Origin: Peptoniphilus rachelemmaiella
Lineage (GTDB): Bacteria > Bacillota > Clostridia > Tissierellales > Peptoniphilaceae
Direction of reading: 5' to 3'
Assembly: GCF_943169845.1 (NCBI RefSeq)
Contig: NZ_CALPBW010000007.1
Span: 1 to 64,000 of the forward strand
DNA: 64,000 bases
Both the position numbers and the translations under genes were made by a program. The notes under the pieces are model-generated. The model saw only the letters and a list, made by a program, of their open reading frames with translations, was not told where the DNA came from and did not search any database. Below are positions 26,401 through 37,614 of the stretch, one piece after another (the first letter of the stretch is position 1; every line of letters begins with the position of its first letter).

Positions 26401-26989
26401 TGTCGCTTCCTATGCGGTTCAGCGTCTTTCCGTCGATGACGACCTTCTCCACATTGTTTTTTAATAAGTAATTTAACGCGCCGCCGTTGTCGGAATCATA
26501 TTTGTATGACAATCGAACGCCGACATAGGTTCCTTTAGGGTCTGTGCTGGATTGTCCTGTTTCGATCGATGTGATCGTCAGGCCATCTGCCATTTTCTTT
26601 ATCTTTTCGTTTTTGATCACGCCTTTATAAAAGGTATAACCTTGCGCCGTGATCTCAATGGGATTTTCCGGCAGAACGAGGACATGATTGTCGATGATAA
26701 TCTTTTCTTCGTCTTCATCGAAAACAAATCTATAATTCTTTTCCCCGGTTGTGCTTCCCTCTTTGTAATAATACTGCCCATTTAACTTAATGGATTCAAT
26801 GCTTTGCATCCAATCACGCTGCGCTTGGCTGGGCTCGGCGCCGGCAAATCCTATTTTTAAAGCACCTGCCGATGTATCGAAGACGATGCCCTGAGGCACT
26901 TCCTTCGCCCCATTGGCGTGGACACTCCTTACAGGAAAACTTGTCAGCAACATACAAAAAGCCAACAAGAGTGCGATATGTCGTTTCAT
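20486..26989 (-). CDS. Shr-like giant haemoglobin/haem receptor with LRR, NEAT and SLH domains
   Basis: 2167 residues. Signal peptide (1-25). Several DUF1533/haemoglobin-interacting-type repeats follow (about 28-130, 135-265, 270-385, 415-535, 550-650, and another at 930-1035), with motifs such as IKLNGQYYY and ITAQGYTFYKG. There are two beta-rich modules of unknown type (about 660-925), a NEAT-like domain (about 1048-1180, LPMVSGII and VLVKIMGG) and an EF-hand-like loop (DSNNDGKLTPDEL). Leucine-rich repeats span about 1230-1456, then a domain of about 220 residues, three nearly identical 78-residue helical repeats (about 1690-1915), a PTPQ spacer and three SLH repeats. HID, NEAT, LRR and EF-hand parts together are the layout of streptococcal Shr, here enlarged and wall-anchored by SLH. 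ATG start with GGAGG upstream. Confidence 0.85.
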   Translation of the reverse strand: MKRHIALLLAFCMLLTSFPVRSVHANGAKEVPQGIVFDTSAGALKIGFAGAEPSQAQRDWMQSIESIKLNGQYYYKEGSTTGEKNYRFVFDEDEEKIIIDNHVLVLPENPIEITAQGYTFYKGVIKNEKIKKMADGLTITSIETGQSSTDPKGTYVGVRLSYKYDSDNGGALNYLLKNNVEKVVIDGKTLNRIGSDNFPNLLWYNGIFCTWDKMKDGKAIVENFAANTAHEFKIIMKDSSEVVMREEGYVDKNNEPTPNEKLSQVNTGGMAEGLEIDGVGTPEKLGNALTLSSDIPREKWHEKYFQNIRYILVDDNGGNDLRPEWTNFFIDAKKDTRDLTLFNGKLEFAMTGLKLLDNKAHKIVIGFKDGNTITYTQAGYVAPKEIKFDVKKYIAEQDKNQKPEPGNENTLAKRFQIERIGFTKNYTGNYDYSQPKIFFKNLPPKSDMAESTALENAMKDASFQVNGGEKITNVQGSISRGLEECFEAFSFSPYGGPALGKAIKEAGNDPHIVVTFSDGSVWDNKPNESGHETPAPETGKKDEYPIQNIIFKINGSSPQLELDFGSAQKAKEVGNEIKTIKINGKAYDKSTFGFSMVTDHYISNDEEIAKALYGKSEIKVEITYNDNTTATKTVTITPVEDPNAPKPQPETPKLVTKMDAATGVKAEYMSDVFEEGTELKVEKVEKAKFFETYKNADKEIDKAGNFTAYDVSFVKNGVKQGTIKNVKLFFPVGEHNKTSVGLYQAYANYDEDDEQMYTGTYKVEPKVEGNFITYSTNTFTTYAITSDKMIKKTDDAAKVSVVYPKGAFKEGVELKVTDVAGDQFVKDNVAVKAVAEKAKTVTAFDISFLLNNAKQQPNRKVAVSLPLGKHDKDSVKVYHFDKEGAAAPELVKDVKIQGDKIVFEAEKFSYYFVTSGVKEEPGDTRKLNERFQIKDVKAEKNYAGSDALKISLKNMKSDDRDGQKAFADAIKEAKFFVNGGEAIENVTVYWTMVTDNFEVATYEGGGEALLNAVVAAGENPHIKVVFSDGSEWENRKAGDTPAKTDNFDLTDKLPNGEYTIHFTPTEEGKTKELPMVSGIIGNRAKLVVKDGKMMLSLRAGKLADQILDLGMKIDGQFKSGEKTTEGLKQDQAIYTCEVKDLHQIQKLAVLVKIMGGSADQIGHFENYRKADLHFNPPIKKGFKGYDDPTDPEAQKKRNDENLTLKLLAAGVKDSNNDGKLTPDELYKATGRLDLSGEKIAKTPDISMLKDLGPGVAGIELSSNDITEIPEGLFDKMTGLTHINIYGNKIKTLPKGIFDKNEDLSTLWMSGNKLTDLDKDLLAKNTKIREIDLSNNGIEKLPEGFLKGASRLETFYASENKLTSLDGVLADKYKRLRIINVNGNELRSLPEAFGKYKALEELRANNNKLKALPKAMDQLSRLVILDLENNEIESLPESLWLRMADNANEYATKNPNLVVKGNLLKAIPFDKIAEKASGQRVRFNKFDVSCNYLKSTLTDAELATIKKAGVTIKDTHDNFYQPQRSAINAQVNYADGKVKVSQDLDLLQMFYWNIGDINDWKFFKSPDEYKAFVENTIYKKYGIVTGNDRLGIAQVLDKTGWDWKIQNIIEKIDGDKATVVYNGFVKNKGHNDVESEIDPVDSLNPVIEAALDPGANYKLTRRLMLTKSTFVTEFSYSVDFKTPETAVDEDLAKAKDALRAAIEAAEAKLKDGKDYTDATKKAVSEQLTAAKKALKGNDADAMNTAKAALENAVKALEEKPAVSGEDAKLKEAKDALTKAIAAAEAKLKDGKDYTDATKKAVSEQLTAAKKALKGNDADAMNTAKAALENAVKALEEKPAVSGEDAKLKKAKAALTKAIEAAEAKLKDGKDYTDATKKAVSEQLTAAKKALKGNDADAMNTAKADLEKAVAGLKEVQKPTPQPTPQPTPQPKPQPKPSQDKKNRPSGSSSGWSGHRPGGNSQSAPSKPQESKPVEKPKVTETKANFTLNVPKEAFVKGYPDGSFKPNQKVVRSEIATMLARFVNVSGDLQKALADIRPTDWYFDSFKTLINAGIITGYGDGNYRPDEGVTRAQAVTMIARLKGLQPKQGGFKDVPANAWYAGYAGALKEAGIVVGYEDGSFGGDRVITRAEIIAMINRAFNIPKKESRKAFSDLPENHWAYEDIQKAAN
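21258..21960 (-). repeat. Three tandem 234-bp repeats inside the Shr-like gene
   Basis: Identical blocks recur every 234 bases (for instance TGGCATCGGCATCGTTACC at 21301, 21535 and 21769). Each encodes a 78-residue helical unit containing KDGKDYTDATKKAVSEQL. Near identity at DNA level points to recent amplification. Confidence 0.9.
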
Positions 26990-27029
26990 TTATATTCCTC
27001 CTTCTGTCTATGGTTAAATAAGAGCCAAC

Positions 27030-27044
27030 TGATCGTTACTATCA
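27030..27044. promoter_or_regulatory. 15-bp dyad, candidate iron/haem operator upstream of the Shr-like gene
   Basis: TGATC-GTTAC-TATCA has the same 5-5-5 layout as the dyads at 14048 and 59473, with one mismatch between arms. It lies about 40 bases before the ATG, just downstream of a candidate promoter. Confidence 0.5.
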
Positions 27045-27046
27045 TT

Positions 27047-27075
27047 ATGTTAATTAAGCCGGTAGACTTTTTCAA
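27047..27075 (-). promoter_or_regulatory. Candidate promoter of the Shr-like gene
   Basis: Minus strand TTGAAA (27070-27075), 17-base spacer, TAACAT (27047-27052). The rest of the 26990-27223 gap shows two small dyads (27104-27118 and 27115-27140) but no gene. Confidence 0.35.
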
Positions 27076-27223
27076 TGGATTCGGTATAATTTTTTGCGTT
27101 ACCCTTGGTTAACGGAGAGGGAGTGATATCTCCTCTCATCATCCTTTTATTCCCATGATTTCAAGGTTTTGCCCACCGTAAACAGGGGGTTATTTTAATT
27201 TCAATTTTTACTTTTCAGCGGCA

Positions 27224-27252
27224 CAAAAAAAAAGCACCTCCGTAGAGATGCT
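27224..27252 (-). terminator. Terminator of the lipoprotein gene
   Basis: An 8-bp stem (27233-27240 with 27245-27252, loop of four) is followed on the minus strand by a run of nine or more T. Confidence 0.85.
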
Positions 27253-27275
27253 TTCGCTCTTTGTCATAAATTTTT

Positions 27276-27992
27276 TTACATTTTCACCGAGGTCAAGACG
27301 GACATGATGCCGTCGATGGCGTAGGAGCGGCGGCTCGGCACCTCGCCTTGTTTTCGCGGTTCTTTTTCCTTCACCGTGGCCACCAAATAATTTCCGTCTT
27401 TCGCGCCCAAGAGGAGCTGGTCTTTTTGCGGAAAGTCTTTGGGGTTTTCTTCGATGGTGCCTAAGATTTCGCCGGTTGCTTTAAACTTAAAGGCGATGCT
27501 GCCCTTTCCCTTCACCACTTCCACCCCTTCGATGCCGTCTTCTGGCCAATCCCAGGTGATGGCGGGACCAGTGAGGGTTTCTTTTTGCGTGATGTCACTG
27601 TAGGCCAGGTCCTTTCTGTCGAAGGTGCCCAGGACGAGAAGGTGCTTCTCTTCGTCATAGTAGACGATTTTTTTCTGCGATTCGAAGACCGTTTCCATGT
27701 TCACGTAGCGCTTATCGCCTTGGCGGATGACGGTGTCTTTTTGAATGGGAATTTGAATGATCTTCTCCTGCGTCGTTTTAAAAGACACATTGTCCTCGTC
27801 TTTCACGGGCAGGTAGCATGCCTTTTCCATGACCACGTCTTCGTCGATGAATGCCTTGCCGTCTTTTACGATGTAGTCCGACGGGTCCAGTAGCTGTCCG
27901 CAAAAAATCACCTGATCCACCGTTCGCGACGCCGGCGCCGTACAGCCTACCAAAAAAAGCAAGAACAGCGCGGCGAATAATCCTTTTTTCAT
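27276..27992 (-). CDS. Lipoprotein of unknown function
   Basis: 238 residues from the ATG at 27990-27992, which has GGGGGAGA upstream; a longer frame before it lacks a ribosome site. The lipobox is LFLVGC (Cys about residue 17). The mature part has beta-rich segments (VDQVIFCGQLLDPSDYIVKDGKAFI, then KRYVNMETVFESQKKIVYYDEEKHLLVLG) that recall a stalk/copper-amine-oxidase-like fold, and a C-terminal domain of about 120 residues with alternating strands. I do not recognise the family. It stands alone between terminators, so it is probably monocistronic, and nothing ties it to its neighbours. Confidence 0.75.
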   Translation of the reverse strand: MKKGLFAALFLLFLVGCTAPASRTVDQVIFCGQLLDPSDYIVKDGKAFIDEDVVMEKACYLPVKDEDNVSFKTTQEKIIQIPIQKDTVIRQGDKRYVNMETVFESQKKIVYYDEEKHLLVLGTFDRKDLAYSDITQKETLTGPAITWDWPEDGIEGVEVVKGKGSIAFKFKATGEILGTIEENPKDFPQKDQLLLGAKDGNYLVATVKEKEPRKQGEVPSRRSYAIDGIMSVLTSVKM

Positions 27993-28091
27993 TTCATCTC
28001 CCCCTTTTTTCTCATTATAGCAAAGGGTGCCGAAGAAAAAGAGTCGGCAAATCGAAGCTTTTCCTAAGATTCCATGCTTTGTTTGCAAAAG

Positions 28092-28114
28092 AAAAACGCC
28101 CGCCGAAGCGAGCG
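28092..28114 (-). terminator. Terminator of the nusG-rplA operon
   Basis: Stem CGCTCGC/GCGGGCG with a UUCG loop, then TTTTT on the minus strand, 16 bases after the rplA stop. Confidence 0.85.
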
Positions 28115-28129
28115 CCATCTTTTATTTTG

Positions 28130-28828
28130 TTAATCCATTAATTTAGAGCCGTTTACGCGGATCCCGGGGCCCATAGTGGAAGCCACGGTGACGGAGCGCA
28201 AGTAGCGACCTTTCGCTGCTGCCGGTTTCGAACGAATAATGGCAGACATTAAGGTTTTGAAGTTTTCGGTCAACTTTTCGGTGCCGAAGGATTTCTTGCC
28301 GATGGGTACGTTGATGATGGCCGCTTTGTCGACGCGGTATTCAACTTTACCTGCTTTGATTTCTTGCACAGCTTGCGCTACTTCAAAGGTAACGGTGCCG
28401 GCTTTCGGGTTCGGCATGAGGCCCTTGGGACCTAAAACACGGCCGATACGACCGACGACGCCCATCATGTCGGGTGTTGCCACGACGACATCGAATTCGA
28501 ACCAGTTTTCGTCTTGGATCTTCTTCATGAGCTCTTCGCCACCGACGTAATCTGCGCCGGCTTCTTCGGCTTCTTTTGCCTTGTCGCCCTTAGCGAAGAC
28601 CAAGATGCGTTCCGTACGACCGGTGCCGTGGGGCAGGACGACGGTGCCGCGAACTTGTTGGTCGGCGTGACGGGGGTCGACGCCGAGGCGAACGGCGAGC
28701 TCGATGGTTTCATCGAAATTAGCGACGGCGGTCTTTTGTACCAATTCAATGGCTTCGTTCACATCGTAAAGATTGGAACGATCGACGAGTTTAAGACTGT
28801 CTTGATATTTTTTACCTCTCTTAGGCAT
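28130..28828 (-). CDS. rplA: 50S ribosomal protein L1
   Basis: 232 residues, the usual length. Recognised from [16 protein letters not shown], the segment [21 protein letters not shown] and [21 protein letters not shown], all L1 signatures. L1 binds 23S rRNA at the mobile L1 stalk and represses translation of its own mRNA in many bacteria. It follows rplK by 42 bases and is followed by a terminator instead of the usual rplJ-rplL genes. Confidence 0.97.
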   Translation of the reverse strand: MPKRGKKYQDSLKLVDRSNLYDVNEAIELVQKTAVANFDETIELAVRLGVDPRHADQQVRGTVVLPHGTGRTERILVFAKGDKAKEAEEAGADYVGGEELMKKIQDENWFEFDVVVATPDMMGVVGRIGRVLGPKGLMPNPKAGTVTFEVAQAVQEIKAGKVEYRVDKAAIINVPIGKKSFGTEKLTENFKTLMSAIIRSKPAAAKGRYLRSVTVASTMGPGIRVNGSKLMD

Positions 28829-28870
28829 GTTTAACCTCCTTGTGGTTCAAACGAAATGGAATTTCTCCCA

Positions 28871-29296
28871 CTAACCTTCTACTTCGACGCCCATGCTGCG
28901 TGCCGTACCGGCGATCATGCGCATGGCCGCTTCGACATCGGCTGCGTTTAAGTCGGGCATTTTCGTTTCGGCGATTTGGCGGCATTGATCTTTGGTGATC
29001 TTGGCCACTTTGGTCTTGTTGGGCTCGCCGCTTGCTTTGTCGATGCCTGCCGCTTTTTTAATTAAGACGGCTGCCGGCGGGGTCTTGGTAATAAAGGTAA
29101 AGGAACGATCTTGGTAGACGGTCATGACAACCGGAATGATCATACCGGCTTGGTCTTGCGTCTTGGCGTTAAATGCTTTGGTAAATTCCATAATGTTAAC
29201 GCCGTGGGGCCCGAGGGCGGTACCGACCGGCGGTGCCGGCGTTGCCTTGCCTGCGGGGATTTGTAATTTAACGATTGCTATGACTTTCTTTGCCAT
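28871..29296 (-). CDS. rplK: 50S ribosomal protein L11
   Basis: 141 residues. Signatures include [20 protein letters not shown] near the N-terminus and the C-terminal [13 protein letters not shown]11 shapes the GTPase-associated centre of 23S rRNA and is needed for the RelA stringent response. It lies between nusG and rplA in conserved order; the ATG has AGGAGG upstream. Confidence 0.97.
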   Translation of the reverse strand: MAKKVIAIVKLQIPAGKATPAPPVGTALGPHGVNIMEFTKAFNAKTQDQAGMIIPVVMTVYQDRSFTFITKTPPAAVLIKKAAGIDKASGEPNKTKVAKITKDQCRQIAETKMPDLNAADVEAAMRMIAGTARSMGVEVEG

Positions 29297-29354
29297 AGTA
29301 CACCTCCTAATGTGGTTTTGCGGGGTTTCCCTCCCACTCTTAATGTGCTTACGT

Positions 29355-29912
29355 TTATGCCTCGGTTAATTGGTTGACGTCCAATTCCACCAAGGTGTCG
29401 CGGCCGAACATGGAAATGGTGACTTTCACCTTTCGATTTTCCTCGTCCAGCTCTTTGACAATGCCGACGAAATCTTCGAAGGGTCCCGTCAGGACTTTGA
29501 CGCGATCGCCCACGACATAAGTATCCGACAGGGCTTCTTTTTTCGTCACGCCTAAGTGCTTGACCTCTTCATCGGAAAGAGGAATGGGTTTACTCCCCGG
29601 GCCGACGAAGCCGGTGACGCCTCTGGTATTTCTGACGACGTACCAGGATTTATCGTTCATAATCATCTTTACCAGGACGTAGGAAGGGAACATTTTGCGT
29701 TCCTTTAATTTCTTTACGCCGTCTTTTTCTTCGACGTAATCTTCCATGGGAACCTGGACATCAAAGATCATATCGCCGAGATCCTGATTTTTCACCATGG
29801 ATTCCATATTGTCTTTGACTTTGTTTTCGTGGCCGGAATAGGTATGGATCACATACCAATGGGCTTCTTCCTGACCGGCTTCGCCCCGGTTGCGATTTAA
29901 ATCATCTGTCAA
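29355..29912 (-). CDS. nusG: Transcription elongation/termination factor NusG
   Basis: 185 residues. NGN domain (about 18-125, [18 protein letters not shown]) and a C-terminal KOW domain (about 130-185, [18 protein letters not shown]). NusG binds RNA polymerase through the NGN domain and couples it to Rho or ribosomes through KOW. It is 19 bases after secE in the standard order. Confidence 0.97.
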   Translation of the reverse strand: MTDDLNRNRGEAGQEEAHWYVIHTYSGHENKVKDNMESMVKNQDLGDMIFDVQVPMEDYVEEKDGVKKLKERKMFPSYVLVKMIMNDKSWYVVRNTRGVTGFVGPGSKPIPLSDEEVKHLGVTKKEALSDTYVVGDRVKVLTGPFEDFVGIVKELDEENRKVKVTISMFGRDTLVELDVNQLTEA

Positions 29913-29931
29913 TTGAAATCCTCCATACCGC

Positions 29932-30153
29932 TTATACGCCGAAAATCAGGCCCATAATATGGCTAAAGACAAAGTCTACGGCATAAATAAACAGGGCGGT
30001 TACGATGCTGACGAAGATAACGATTAAGCTATATTGGAATAATTGTTTTTTCGTCGGCCATACGACCCGCTTAAATTCCCTTCTGACACCGCGAAAATAT
30101 CTCGTTAAGGATTGTTTTTCCTCAACTTTCGGGGTAGTGGTTTTTTGCGCCAT
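29932..30153 (-). CDS. secE: Preprotein translocase subunit SecE
   Basis: 73 residues, the short single-span form typical of Gram-positives. The amphipathic part FRGVRREFKRVVWPTKKQL and one membrane helix (about 42-66) are diagnostic. SecE clamps SecY in the translocon. It lies 11 bases after rpmG and before nusG. Confidence 0.95.
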   Translation of the reverse strand: MAQKTTTPKVEEKQSLTRYFRGVRREFKRVVWPTKKQLFQYSLIVIFVSIVTALFIYAVDFVFSHIMGLIFGV

Positions 30154-30164
30154 CGTATCTCTCC

Positions 30165-30314
30165 TTACTTCGTCTCCTTATGAACCGTATGGGTCTTGCA
30201 GAATTTGCAATATTTCTTCATTTCCATACGTTCAGGCGTATTTTTCTTGTTCTTGTACGTGACATAGTTTCTTTGCTTGCACTCTGTGCATTCTAATGTG
30301 ACGCGATCTGCCAT
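30165..30314 (-). CDS. rpmG: 50S ribosomal protein L33
   Basis: 49 residues beginning [20 protein letters not shown] and ending THTVHKETK. Two CxxC pairs (ECTEC and CKFC) make it the zinc-binding form of L33. ATG at 30312-30314 with AGGAGG upstream. It heads the secE-nusG-rplK-rplA cluster. Confidence 0.95.
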   Translation of the reverse strand: MADRVTLECTECKQRNYVTYKNKKNTPERMEMKKYCKFCKTHTVHKETK

Positions 30315-30355
30315 CACACACCTCCTCTGGCTAAATTAATGGAAATAAACTCAAT

Positions 30356-30377
30356 AAAAAAGGGCTTGTATCAAGCC
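30356..30377 (-). terminator. Terminator after the hemerythrin-like gene
   Basis: GGCTTG/CAAGCC stem with a 3-base loop, followed by CTTTTTT on the minus strand. A T-run on the other side also permits plus-strand use. Confidence 0.75.
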
Positions 30378-30446
30378 GCTTTTTCCAGTTTTCCGGATTT
30401 GGTTTACGGAGTAATCCTATCAAATATCCGGCTTCCTGTCAATTGT

Positions 30447-31010
30447 TTAGGCGTTTTTATTTTCTAAAAGCCCTTCCCAACGGTCCAATTCCTTCAGGTA
30501 TTTTTCCCTGCGATGGGCATGTTCCGTTTCGAATGCTTTCGTCTCCCGGTCCACGGCTTCCAATCGCTCGGCGCTTAAATTTCTCTCGGCGAAGGGATAG
30601 ACCACGGCGTTTTCCCGCTCGGCGTGGGCCTCGAGCAAAAAGGCGTAGTTGTACATAAGGCCGAAGACATCGAGGAGATGCTCATCCGTCGGTTCTTTTT
30701 CCCACACTTGGCGCGCTTCGTCTAAATTTCTGACGATGTTTCGCGCCTGATCGTGTTCGGCAAACATGCCTTGGCGCACGATTTTTTCCGCCACGTCACC
30801 TAAATCCGACAGCATGTAGCGAAAGAGAATGTCTTCTTCCTTGCCGTGGTGATGGGCGTCGGAGTAGTTTCGAATAAATTCGATCATGGGAAGCACTTCG
30901 TCTTGAAATAATACTTCCCCTTCCAATGCCTTGATTAAATAGCGGCGAATGATCCCGGTAAAGCGCAGGATCTGTTCGTGTTCGTTCATGAGTACATCAA
31001 TTCCGTACAT
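30447..31010 (-). CDS. Hemerythrin-like (HHE) protein
   Basis: 187 residues, all-helical. The iron-ligand pattern of hemerythrins is visible: His in MNEHEQI, DAHHHGKEEDILF, FAEHDQ and EAHAERENAVVYPFAE. Such proteins carry a diiron site used for oxygen or nitric oxide handling or iron-sulfur repair. The start overlaps the 3' end of the flavoprotein gene by 14 bases (ribosome site AAGGAG inside that gene), so the two are translationally coupled and may form an oxidative-stress pair. Confidence 0.85.
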   Translation of the reverse strand: MYGIDVLMNEHEQILRFTGIIRRYLIKALEGEVLFQDEVLPMIEFIRNYSDAHHHGKEEDILFRYMLSDLGDVAEKIVRQGMFAEHDQARNIVRNLDEARQVWEKEPTDEHLLDVFGLMYNYAFLLEAHAERENAVVYPFAERNLSAERLEAVDRETKAFETEHAHRREKYLKELDRWEGLLENKNA

Positions 31011-32547
31011 GGTCTTTCTCCTTTTCGATGATTTTTTCCGCCACCCGCATGCCGTCCATGGCGGAGGATACGATGCCGCCGGCGTAGCCCGCCCCTTCCC
31101 CGGCGGGGTAAAGATTTTCGTGGCTTATGGACTCCAGTGTACTTAAATCCCTCGTGATTCGCACCGGCGAGGAGGAGCGGGTCTCCGGAGCCGTGAGCAT
31201 TGCCTTGTCGAGAAGGGCCGGGAAGCGGCGACCCATGTCCTTAAGCCCCTCGGTCAAGGCCCGGTCCAGCGCTTCGGGATAAATGGTGTGCAGATCCGCC
31301 TCGAAGGTGCCGGGCTTGTAGGTGGGCTCTACACCGCCTGTTTCTTCGCCGTAAAGGTAGCTGCTCACGCTTTCAACGGGCGCCTTGTAGCTGTTTGTCA
31401 TAGCGAAGACCTTCTGCTCGATCTCCCGTTGAAATGCCACGCCGGCGAGAACGCCTTCGCCGTAGGTGGTGTGATCGATGGTGACGAGAACGGCGGCGTT
31501 GGCATTTTTCCCGTCGCGGGCCTTGTAGCTCATGCCGTTGGTTACGACGCCGCCTGCCTCCGATGCGGCGGCCACCACCTTGCCCCCGGGGCACATGCAG
31601 AAGGTGTAGACGCCCTTCTCTTCCACCTTGGCGGTGAGGCTGTAATCGGCGGCGGGGAGGAAGCGGTGATTGTCCCCGTACTGGCTCTTGTCGATGGCGG
31701 CCTGTGGCTCTTCGATGCGAAAGCCCACGGCAAAGGGCTTCTGCTCCATGGCCACACCTTTTTCGTGAAGCATGTAAAAGCTGTCCCGCGCCGAGTGGCC
31801 CAAGGCCAGCACCACGTACTTGGAGCGAAAATCCCCTTTGTTTGTACTCAGGCTGTAGCCGTCATTTTCCTTGACCAGAGATGTTAGCCTCGTGCGGAAA
31901 TGGATCTCCGCCCCCATGGCCTCGAGTTCGCCTCTTAAGAGAACCAAAACTTTTCGCAGGGCATCGGTGCCCACGTGGGGCTTTTTCTTGTAGAGAATGC
32001 TTTCATCTTCCGCCAGGCGACTGAACAACGCGAGCACTGTGCGGCCACGGGGATCTTTGGAGCGGCTGGTAAGTTTGCCGTCGGAGAAGGTGCCTGCGCC
32101 GCCTTCGCCGAACTGCACATTGCTCTCGGGATCCAGCTTCCCCGTCTCCCAAAAAGCTTCCACTTTTTTTACGCGGTCTTCCACGCCGTCGCCACGCTCC
32201 AGAAGGATCGGCGCCATGCCCCGCTTGGCGAGAACCCAGGCGCAGAAAAGCCCCGCCGGTCCCGCGCCGACGACGACGGGCTTCTCCGTGGATTGAATGG
32301 GCGACAAATCGTAGGGCATCTCCTTCACGGGAAGGATTTGTTTGTTTTTACGCACCTTTTTATCCGTCGTAACGTCCACGGCGGCGATGAAGCGCATGGT
32401 GCGCCCCTTTCTGGCGTCGATGGATTCCCGGTGGCGGCTCCATGTGTAGTCCCCCGGCTTTAATCCGGTGATTTTTTCGATTTCGGCCTCGTAGGCCTCG
32501 GGTTTCGAGTCGATGGGCCGATGTAAATTGTTGATTCGATAGTTCAT
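30997..32547 (-). CDS. FAD-dependent dehydrogenase of the COG2509 type
   Basis: 516 residues. An N-terminal region of about 90 residues precedes the FAD-binding Rossmann motif VVVGAGPAGLFCAWVLA (near residue 91) and a second nucleotide-associated part (KYVVLALGHSARDSFYML). The segment NVQFGEGGAGTFSDGKL is typical of this family of uncharacterised, often NAD(P)/FAD-dependent proteins. The C-terminus holds NLYPAGEGAGYAGGIVSSA, the usual FAD-contacting end. The substrate is unknown. It is followed by, and overlaps, the hemerythrin-like gene. It lies after the purine operon terminator and so has its own transcript. Confidence 0.85.
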   Translation of the reverse strand: MNYRINNLHRPIDSKPEAYEAEIEKITGLKPGDYTWSRHRESIDARKGRTMRFIAAVDVTTDKKVRKNKQILPVKEMPYDLSPIQSTEKPVVVGAGPAGLFCAWVLAKRGMAPILLERGDGVEDRVKKVEAFWETGKLDPESNVQFGEGGAGTFSDGKLTSRSKDPRGRTVLALFSRLAEDESILYKKKPHVGTDALRKVLVLLRGELEAMGAEIHFRTRLTSLVKENDGYSLSTNKGDFRSKYVVLALGHSARDSFYMLHEKGVAMEQKPFAVGFRIEEPQAAIDKSQYGDNHRFLPAADYSLTAKVEEKGVYTFCMCPGGKVVAAASEAGGVVTNGMSYKARDGKNANAAVLVTIDHTTYGEGVLAGVAFQREIEQKVFAMTNSYKAPVESVSSYLYGEETGGVEPTYKPGTFEADLHTIYPEALDRALTEGLKDMGRRFPALLDKAMLTAPETRSSSPVRITRDLSTLESISHENLYPAGEGAGYAGGIVSSAMDGMRVAEKIIEKEKDHVRN

Positions 32548-32630
32548 GGGCTCAATTATCCTTTGTCTTTTTCAAAAGGTCAAGTTCAGTGTAGGGTATT
32601 TTCCGAAAAAAATCCGTAACCTATGTAACG

Positions 32631-32653
32631 AAAAAGCCTTCCCGCAGGAAGGC
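32631..32653 (-). terminator. Terminator of the purine operon
   Basis: GCCTTCC/GGAAGGC stem with a 4-base loop and a TTTTT tail on the minus strand, 9 bases after the purDL stop. Confidence 0.88.
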
Positions 32654-32661
32654 CTTTCCCA

Positions 32662-37605
<4,944 letters not shown>

Positions 37606-37614
37606 AATGCCTCC

